A stretch of 64,000 bases of DNA from Opitutaceae bacterium BACL24 MAG-120322-bin51 (GTDB lineage Bacteria; Verrucomicrobiota; Verrucomicrobiia; Opitutales; Coraliomargaritaceae), in contig CAJJBN010000029.1 in assembly GCA_905182435.1 (NCBI GenBank), forward strand, positions 28,106 to 92,105, in the 5' to 3' direction. A model generated the notes under the pieces. That model searched no databases. It had not been told where the DNA came from and was given only the letters and a program-made list of their open reading frames with translations. The translations under genes were made by a program, and so were the position numbers. Of the stretch, positions 54,382 through 64,000 are shown in pieces (position 1 is the stretch's first letter; every line of letters starts with the position of its first letter).

Positions 54382-54487
54382 TTGTAATTCCCTTGTGAGT
54401 CTGTGTTTTTTCGCACTCTTTAGTTATTTGGACCTCCGTGGAACATTGAGCGTGGAACATTTATTTTTTCGCACTCGTATGGGACGC

Positions 54488-54512
54488 GGACCACGCGGAG
54501 GTGGTCCCTCCC
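54488..54512 (-). repeat. F/H-type hairpin, third stem variant
   Basis: On the minus strand it reads GGACCACCTCCGCGTGGTCC after GGGA. The loop CTCCGC and head are as in the F and H types, but the stem bases are changed in matched pairs. Confidence 0.7.
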
Positions 54513-54618
54513 TTCGTGGAGTTGGACCGGGGAGGGACGAGTATCATGCCCTGCAGGGTGCTCCGCCTGGTCCGCGGATGGCTGAGTCGTTTCGCTCTAC
54601 GTGTGGATGCGCAGGCAC

Positions 54619-54649
54619 AAAAAAGCCCGCGATCACTCGCGGGCTTTTG
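54619..54649 (-). terminator. terminator of the pdh operon
   Basis: AAAAGCCCGCGA pairs with TCGCGGGCTTTT around TCAC, with flanking A and T runs. It lies 55 bp beyond the pdhC stop and should end that operon. Confidence 0.85.
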
Positions 54650-54703
54650 TTTAAATTAGCAATTAGCAATCTGGCTGCTGTTTACTGGTCGCTGTCCGCT
54701 GAA

Positions 54704-55978
<1,275 letters not shown>

Positions 55979-56023
55979 AGTTTATAAAGTGAGAAGTGAA
56001 GTGTTAAAAGTGTGAGTGTCAGC

Positions 56024-57001
<978 letters not shown>

Positions 57002-57096
57002 GGTATTTAAAGGAGTTAGAAGTTAGAAGATAGAAGTCAGGAGTAGAATGAGGTGAATCAATTCGTATTCCTAATTCGTAATTCCTAATTGGTTGT

Positions 57097-58191
<1,095 letters not shown>

Positions 58192-58310
58192 AATAGCGAA
58201 GCCAACGAAATTTGCATAAATCACCTCGATGACAAGTAAATTGAGGGGTTCCGACCATAGGACTGTATTATCAGGTCGATTAGTAGAATCACTGATTCCA
58301 GCTTTTCGGT

Positions 58311-58853
58311 TTACTTTCCGAGCAGCCGATCGCGCAGTTGCAGAGAGATCGGCCGCTCGCCGAGCCAGATTTGTAGGTAGTGTTGCGCAAATTCCTTGCC
58401 AGCTATAGTGATTAACTGTTCGCCGTTGATTGCAAAGGTGGTGCCGCTGCCAGCAATATAGGTCAGCGATGAGACGTCGCCGCGGCGAACCGATCGGTAA
58501 ATCGCGTGTAGTTGCTCTGTGTCGGCCGTGATTCGCGATCGATCTTCGCTGCTGAGGTTTTTGGCGAGCATGTGATCCGCTGACTTTAGAATCGTTGCCT
58601 TGGAGATGCTGCGTAAATAGCGGAACTCGAGGCGAAATGAACAATTGCGCGTCAACACCTGCTCTGCGGTCGCGCCCGCTGCTGTGAACAGGGCGGCATC
58701 GTAGAGCTTGAAGAACATTTTGTGGGTGACGCGATGCGCTCCCATTTTTGGATAACTCACTCCTTCAATGGCTGTTGATTCGGCAAACACAGCAGCTCGC
58801 ACGGAACTGACAGGCAGTAGCGCAGCGATCAACAGCATGCTAAAGCGGCACAT
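58311..58853 (-). CDS. chalcone-isomerase-like exported protein
   Basis: 180 residues with a signal peptide (FSMLLIAALLPVSSVRAAVF). The body reads EGVSYPKMGAHRVTHKMFFK, LYDAALFTAAGATAEQVL and FAINGEQLITIAGKEFAQHY, with W-L-G-E-R-P near the end, matching the bacterial chalcone-isomerase-like domain (PF16036). Catalysis in bacteria is unproven. Divergent from no neighbour; same strand as the SDR gene 7 bp away, so likely co-transcribed. Confidence 0.75.
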   Translation of the reverse strand: MCRFSMLLIAALLPVSSVRAAVFAESTAIEGVSYPKMGAHRVTHKMFFKLYDAALFTAAGATAEQVLTRNCSFRLEFRYLRSISKATILKSADHMLAKNLSSEDRSRITADTEQLHAIYRSVRRGDVSSLTYIAGSGTTFAINGEQLITIAGKEFAQHYLQIWLGERPISLQLRDRLLGK

Positions 58854-58859
58854 ACTTAT

Positions 58860-59618
58860 TTATATTTTCGGTTTGGGCACAATGGTCGAGATGCCGCCAT
58901 CGATCGTAAATATTTGGCCCGTTACAAAGCGGGCGTTTTCAGAGAGCAGCCACTCTGCGAGACTCGCAATGTCATCTGGCTGAGCGATGTCACCGAGTGG
59001 GTGCATTCGTTTTGATATCTCCAACATCTTTGGGTTGCTGGTCATCGGGCCCGCCAGCGGCGTGTCGGTCAGGCTGGGGGCGATCGCATTGATACGCAGA
59101 CCGCGCGGTGCGTAGGTAGCTGCCGCAGAGCGCACCATGGCTTCGATGCCACCCTTTGCCGCGGCGATCGCTTCGTGGTTGGCGATCCCGACTTGCGCGG
59201 CAGCCGTACTAAAAAACAGGCAACTGCCACGGCTTTGTCGACTCATATGCTTGGTCGCGGCGCGAAGTGCGTAAAATGCGCTGCTGAGGTTGGTCAGGAC
59301 GGTGTGGTGCCAATCCTCAGTCGAGGTGAGGTGTGCAGGCTTGAGAAAAATCGACCCGATCGCATGTGCATAGGCATCAATTTGGCCGTGGGTTGCGATG
59401 ATCTGCTCAAAGCAGGTGCTGAGCGCTTCTGGGTCGGTTGCGTCGCAGCTGTGCGTTTCGATCTCTGGATGCCGGGCGCGTAGTGCCTCGAGTCCCTGCG
59501 CATTACGGGCAAAGCCAATGACGCGATCGCCAGTGCGGCAGAGCTGTTCAGCTAATGCGGAACCAATGCCACCACTAATGCCGCCGATGACCACAGTTTT
59601 TTGTTCGGATGTATTCAT
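58860..59618 (-). CDS. short-chain dehydrogenase/reductase
   Basis: 252 residues. Cofactor loop VVIGGISGGIGSALAEQLCR (GGxxGxGS variant). Central region SCDATDPEALSTCFEQIIA and HAIGSIFLKPAHL. Active-site Ser in CLFFSTAAAQVGIANHEAIA, but the expected Tyr of YxxxK is His-Glu in NHEAIAAAKGG (Lys retained). FVTGQIFTIDGGISTI ends it. The missing Tyr makes the activity doubtful; otherwise a 3-oxoacyl reductase-like member. 7 bp before the chalcone-isomerase-like gene. Confidence 0.82.
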   Translation of the reverse strand: MNTSEQKTVVIGGISGGIGSALAEQLCRTGDRVIGFARNAQGLEALRARHPEIETHSCDATDPEALSTCFEQIIATHGQIDAYAHAIGSIFLKPAHLTSTEDWHHTVLTNLSSAFYALRAATKHMSRQSRGSCLFFSTAAAQVGIANHEAIAAAKGGIEAMVRSAAATYAPRGLRINAIAPSLTDTPLAGPMTSNPKMLEISKRMHPLGDIAQPDDIASLAEWLLSENARFVTGQIFTIDGGISTIVPKPKI

Positions 59619-59664
59619 AGCTATACTATTCGTTATAAAGCTGAATACATTACTATGAATCTTT

Positions 59665-60040
<376 letters not shown>

Positions 60041-60041
60041 A

Positions 60042-60066
60042 GTAGCGACTGGCTTTATGCCAGGAG
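60042..60066 (+). repeat. isolated B-type REP
   Basis: GTAGCGACTGGCTTTATGCC followed by AGGAG, the same sequence as elsewhere, without a nearby A partner. Confidence 0.7.
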
Positions 60067-60262
60067 TCGTTCGGGGGCCTTGAACGTGGTGTCTGCGCTC
60101 GCGCGGGCCAATTTGCGTGGCTTCCTTGAGTTCTGGCCGCCGCAAGCGACGACACCACTTGGTAACCTTGGCAATTACAGCTGCTGATCAGCTTCTGTGC
60201 GTTTCTAGCTTGAAAGCCTGCAGCAGAGCCACACCTTTGGCTCCTTTCCCATTTTTCCTGTC

Positions 60263-62782
60263 ATGTCTGAAATCGCCAAAGCTTACGAACCCAAAGAAGT
60301 CGAACAACGCTGGTATACCAACTGGCTCGAAGCGGGATGCTTTAAAGCGGTCGCTGATTCGGCGAAGGAGCCGTATGCGATCATGATTCCGCCGCCGAAT
60401 GTCACTGGCATGCTGCACATGGGCCACGTGTTGGATAATACTTTGCAGGACATCTTCGTGCGCCGGGCGCGTCTCGAAGGCAAGGCAGTGCTCTGGCAAC
60501 CAGGCACCGACCACGCGGGCATTGCCACTCAAACCAAGGTTGAGAAGCAGCTCCGCGCGGAGACTGGGCAAACGAAATACGACCTCGGCCGTGAGGGCTT
60601 CCTCGAGAAAGTCTGGGACTTCCGTGAAGAGTCGGGCGGCGTCATTTTAAACCAATTGCAAAAGCTTGGCGCGTCCTGCGACTGGGATCGCACCAGCTTC
60701 ACTCTGGATGAGGACTACTCGAAGGCCGTGCTCACCGCATTCGTGTCTTTCTATAAGCGTGGTTACGTCTATCGTGGCAAGCGCATGGTCAACTGGTGCC
60801 CTGCCACGCACACCGCGATTTCCGACGAAGAGGTGAACATGAAGCCGCAGAGTGGCTTCTTTTATAAAATGCGCTACCAGCTGGTGCAGCCAGACGGCGA
60901 ACGCACGCATCTCGAAATTTCCACCACACGTCCCGAAACCCTCATGGGCGATACTGCGGTCGCGGTGCATCCAGAGGATGAGCGTTACCAGCACTTGATC
61001 GGCAAGACGGTCTGGCGGCCGTTTCCGAAGGCAGAAATCCCGATCATTGGCGACGAATATGTCGACCGCGAGTTCGGCACCGGTTGCCTCAAAGTTACGC
61101 CTGCGCACGATAAGAATGACTTCGAGATCGGCCAGCGCCACGGCCTCGAAACGATCGAAGTGATCGACCACGAAGGTAAGCTCAATGCCCTGGCGGGCGC
61201 GGAATTCGACGGCATGGATCGCTTCAAGGCGCGTAAAGTGGCGACGCAAAAGCTCGATGACATGGGCCTACTGATCGAGCGTGAACCTTACGAAAACACC
61301 GTCGGCTTCTCAGAGCGTGGCGATGTGCCGATCGAGCCGCGTCTCTCAGAGCAATGGTTCCTCAAATACCCGAAGGTCGAAGAGGCCAAGCGTGCGGTCG
61401 AAAATGGCACGATCAAATTTCACCCGGATCGTTGGAAGAAGACTTACCTGCACTGGCTCAACGGCATTCAAGACTGGTGCATCAGCCGCCAACTCTGGTG
61501 GGGCCACCGCATTCCGGTCTGGTATAAAAAGGGGGCAGATCGCGCGGAGCTCGATTTTGACAATCCTGCGCATGTGCATGTGTCGGTCGAAGGCCCATCT
61601 GATCCTGAAAACTGGGAGCAAGAAGACGACGTGCTCGACACCTGGGCCTCGTCGTATCTGTGGCCGATGGCGAATCTGGGTTGGCCGAAGCCAACTGCAG
61701 AGCAGCAGAAGGAGCTCGATTTCTGGTATCCGACATCCGTGCTGGTGACTGGCTTCGATATTATTTTCTTCTGGGTCGCCCGCATGATTATGGCGGGTAT
61801 CGAGCTGTATGGCGACGATGCCAAGGACCTGACCGATGAAGAACTCGCGAAGCGTATCCCGTTTAAGAACGTGTTCATTCACGGTCTCATTCGCGATGAA
61901 AAGGGCCGCAAAATGTCGAAATCACTCGGCAACTCGCCTGATCCACTCGATTTGATCGAGAAATATGGCGCCGATGGCCTGCGCTTTGGGATTTGTAATA
62001 TCGCCCCGTCTGGTTCGGATATCCTGTTCAATGAGGAGCGTATTCAGATCGGCCGCAATTTCTCCAACAAGTTGTGGAACGCGTCGCGCTTCCGGCAGAT
62101 GTCCGGCCCGATGGCGGACAATTCCAGTTTAGCCGCGATCCTGAGCCGGATCGACACCAGCTTGTGTGATGATTACGATCATTGGATTCTGGCGCGCCTG
62201 ATCGAAGTGACTGCCGAGATCGAGAAGTGCTTTGCCAACTACGAAATTGCTCCACTGACGCACCAGATCTACGCCTTTTTCTGGGGCGACTTCTGTGATT
62301 GGTATGTGGAAGCATCCAAGGGCAAGCTGCGTGGTGACGAAGCCTTGCGCGACAACTGTCTCGCGATTCAGGATCTGGTGATTCGCCAAGTGCTGCAGCT
62401 CGCCAATCCGGTGATCCCGCACATTACCGAAGAGCTCTGGAAGGGCCTCGGCTACGATGCCGCGGTGGCGTATATTCAAAACACCAAGCTCACTTCGGCG
62501 GCAGATCTCGAAGCCGCACTCTCTGCGGATACATCTGCGGCGGCGCGTGTGGTCAGCTTGCAGGAATTGATTACCCAGGCGCGTGCGCTCAAGTCACAGT
62601 ATAATTTGGCCAACAAGCGCGACGTCGCGGTGCTGTATGCCGCCGAAGGTGATGCGATTAAAGTGATCGCGGATAACGCCAGCCTGGTGCAAACCCTTGC
62701 TGGGATTGTGCTCACCGCAGTCGATGGCGCACAGCCAGATGGTTTGCCTGCAGCGGTCACGCCACTAGGCACGCTGTACTGA
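60263..62782 (+). CDS. valS: valine--tRNA ligase
   Basis: 839 residues, slightly shorter than many ValRS. Class I signature PPPNVTGMLHMGHVL (HIGH form HMGH), editing domain with STTRPETLMGDTAVAVHPED, WYKKGAD region, and KMSKSLGNSPDP (KMSKS). The anticodon-binding domain is present (WNASRFRQM; VIPHITEELWKGLG), and a short C-terminal part; the full coiled-coil tail found in long ValRS seems reduced. Attaches valine to tRNA. ATG at 60263 gives the expected start. Confidence 0.95.
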   Translation: MSEIAKAYEPKEVEQRWYTNWLEAGCFKAVADSAKEPYAIMIPPPNVTGMLHMGHVLDNTLQDIFVRRARLEGKAVLWQPGTDHAGIATQTKVEKQLRAETGQTKYDLGREGFLEKVWDFREESGGVILNQLQKLGASCDWDRTSFTLDEDYSKAVLTAFVSFYKRGYVYRGKRMVNWCPATHTAISDEEVNMKPQSGFFYKMRYQLVQPDGERTHLEISTTRPETLMGDTAVAVHPEDERYQHLIGKTVWRPFPKAEIPIIGDEYVDREFGTGCLKVTPAHDKNDFEIGQRHGLETIEVIDHEGKLNALAGAEFDGMDRFKARKVATQKLDDMGLLIEREPYENTVGFSERGDVPIEPRLSEQWFLKYPKVEEAKRAVENGTIKFHPDRWKKTYLHWLNGIQDWCISRQLWWGHRIPVWYKKGADRAELDFDNPAHVHVSVEGPSDPENWEQEDDVLDTWASSYLWPMANLGWPKPTAEQQKELDFWYPTSVLVTGFDIIFFWVARMIMAGIELYGDDAKDLTDEELAKRIPFKNVFIHGLIRDEKGRKMSKSLGNSPDPLDLIEKYGADGLRFGICNIAPSGSDILFNEERIQIGRNFSNKLWNASRFRQMSGPMADNSSLAAILSRIDTSLCDDYDHWILARLIEVTAEIEKCFANYEIAPLTHQIYAFFWGDFCDWYVEASKGKLRGDEALRDNCLAIQDLVIRQVLQLANPVIPHITEELWKGLGYDAAVAYIQNTKLTSAADLEAALSADTSAAARVVSLQELITQARALKSQYNLANKRDVAVLYAAEGDAIKVIADNASLVQTLAGIVLTAVDGAQPDGLPAAVTPLGTLY

Positions 62783-62785
62783 ATA

Positions 62786-62812
62786 AGTGAGCTTTTTGGT
62801 ATCACTTTTTCA
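62786..62812 (+). terminator. probable valS terminator
   Basis: AAGTGA pairs with TCACTT around GCTTTTTGGTA, followed by TTTT. It begins 4 bp after the valS stop. Weak stem, but good position. Confidence 0.4.
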
Positions 62813-62965
62813 CTAACCACCCTGACTATATACAAAGGCAATATTATACAATTTACTAACAGATAGTCAAGTCATCTAAGTACAAATTATTTACTTAAAA
62901 GCCAAATAAACTAAAGAACAATATTTAAGGTATTAAATTAACTGAAACGCTAATTTAAAAAATAA

Positions 62966-64000
62966 TTAAGCACTTGATTTAATCATTTCTTCAGCAGCCA
63001 TTTTTGTCTTATCACTAACCTTAATGCCTCCGAGAATTCTGGCCACTTCATCTGTTCTTTGAAGCGGGTTAAGATTTGTAACTTCTGTGAATGTTGCTCC
63101 ATTTCTCTGAATTTTAACTACCTTCATATGTTCCTTTCCTTGAGCTGCAACTTGAGCAAGATGGGTGACACAAATGACCTGATACCTTGCTGATAGTTGT
63201 TTCAGCATCTGCCCAACAATTTCTGCAACTGATCCACTAATCCCAACATCTACCTCATCAAAGACTATCGAAGGCGTAAGTTCAGTCTTACTAGTAACAA
63301 CTGAAAGTGCTAGTGAAATCCTTGAAAGCTCGCCTCCAGATGCAACTTTATTTAGCGGCTTTAGATCTTGTCCAGTATTTGTTTTAACCTTTATTACAAT
63401 CTCTTCTTCACCATTTAGTTGAATTGATTGGCTAGGTGAACTAAGATGAAAAAGAACCTCACTGCCAGGCATGCCAAGATTTTGCATTAACTCTGTAACT
63501 TTTTTTGAAAGAGATTTGCTTGAGGTGGATCTTTTTGAAGTTAATATTTTTGATTTTTTATAGTAATCTTTTTCAATTTTATCCTGCTTATTAATTAACT
63601 CATCTAGCATTTCTGAAGAAGAATCTATTCCATCAAGTTTTTCTTCTAAGCTAGACTTAATTTTAAGAAGCTCTTTAATTTGACAACTATGCTTTCGGCC
63701 AAGATCATGAAGAATATTAATTCTGATTGCAAGCTCTGCAGAATTATCTTCTGAGCTACTTATCTTACTGAGGTAGTCTGATAAGTCATAAATACTTTCT
63801 TGAATCTGAACCTGTGCGCTTGATAATAGAGACTGAATTGAATCAAGACGATTGTCATACTCCATAGATTCACCAATAACACTTTCGCCTTCTATTAAAA
63901 TATTATTCACTCCAGAATCATGATCTAAAGATTCTAAAATCCTTGAGATTTTTTCCACTAATAAACTTGCATTCTGAGAAACTTTAAAATCATCTTCAAT
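62966..64000 (-). CDS. recN: DNA repair protein RecN, C-terminal part
   Basis: The frame runs off the right edge (codons continue to 64000 without a stop; GTG at 63958 is not the real start). Coiled-coil arms (QSLLSSAQVQIQESIYDLSD) lead to the head: signature NKVASGGELSRISLALSV, Walker B SIVFDEVDVGISGSVAEIVG, and VICVTHLAQVAAQGKEHMKV. RecN is an SMC-like ATPase in double-strand-break repair. Sequence and AT-rich codon use are unlike the rest of the window and resemble gammaproteobacterial RecN. It may come from another organism through an assembly join. Confidence 0.85.
   Translation of the reverse strand: MEDDFKVSQNASLLVEKISRILESLDHDSGVNNILIEGESVIGESMEYDNRLDSIQSLLSSAQVQIQESIYDLSDYLSKISSSEDNSAELAIRINILHDLGRKHSCQIKELLKIKSSLEEKLDGIDSSSEMLDELINKQDKIEKDYYKKSKILTSKRSTSSKSLSKKVTELMQNLGMPGSEVLFHLSSPSQSIQLNGEEEIVIKVKTNTGQDLKPLNKVASGGELSRISLALSVVTSKTELTPSIVFDEVDVGISGSVAEIVGQMLKQLSARYQVICVTHLAQVAAQGKEHMKVVKIQRNGATFTEVTNLNPLQRTDEVARILGGIKVSDKTKMAAEEMIKSSA

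Overview
The window looks like a chromosomal segment of a Verrucomicrobiota bacterium, probably class Opitutae (Puniceicoccales-like). This is an inference from protein style and gene content, not a database match. The genes are mostly housekeeping: a full F1Fo ATP synthase operon, mnmE-mnmG, recA, dnaN, miaB, ispH, gnd, prfA-prmC, nadC-birA-coaX, gmk, a pyruvate dehydrogenase operon and valS. The last ~1.2 kb (from about 62,813) carries an AT-rich recN fragment whose composition differs sharply from the rest. It may be foreign DNA or an assembly join.

Layout. 1-2 kb: a partial left-edge reading frame, an AAA ATPase with a palindromic operator at its start codon, and a decayed VapB-like antitoxin. 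2-9.1 kb (minus): atpB-E-F-H-A-G-D-C ending at a strong terminator. 9.2-13.1 kb: a small membrane protein, a ten-copy 39-bp tandem array, trmB, a repeat cluster and phoB-phoR. 13.3-17.4 kb: a six-unit palindrome array and mnmE-mnmG, with parS-like sites inside mnmG. 17.7-24.5 kb: a DUF2490-like protein, recA, a HAD phosphatase, an SDR protein with a histone-H1-like tail, an SGNH hydrolase and a GGCT-like protein. 24.7-34.7 kb: miaB, hspQ-like, a long ispH, osmC-like, a RelE-like gene with pssA, dnaN, two hypotheticals and gnd. 35-41 kb: a Doc/AbrB toxin-antitoxin pair, a VanZ-like protein, prfA, prmC, and a REP-associated tyrosine transposase (RAYT) between arrays of its probable substrate. 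41.4-54.3 kb: coaX-birA-nadC, lipoprotein and DUF4139 genes, a large composite repeat array, gmk, TraB-like, GNAT, glycosyltransferase and a YkoF-like gene. 54.7-62.8 kb: pdhC-pdhB-pdhA, a chalcone-isomerase-like protein, an SDR, a minisatellite and valS.

The most striking feature is a dense set of short extragenic palindromes. At least seven stem types occur, usually as inverted pairs, each headed by GTAG, GTGG or GGAG, which is the architecture of REP/REPIN elements. One RAYT gene at 40,461-41,006 sits between GTAG-headed arrays and takes its own stop codon from a REP. Stem variants with compensating base changes argue that the hairpins are maintained by structure.

Second, at least nine genes are interrupted by single-base shifts, nearly all one extra base and often in a homopolymer. 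They include essential genes (atpB twice, atpF, gmk, coaX). Systematic insertion errors in the sequence are the simplest explanation, so these are annotated as intact genes with frameshifts.
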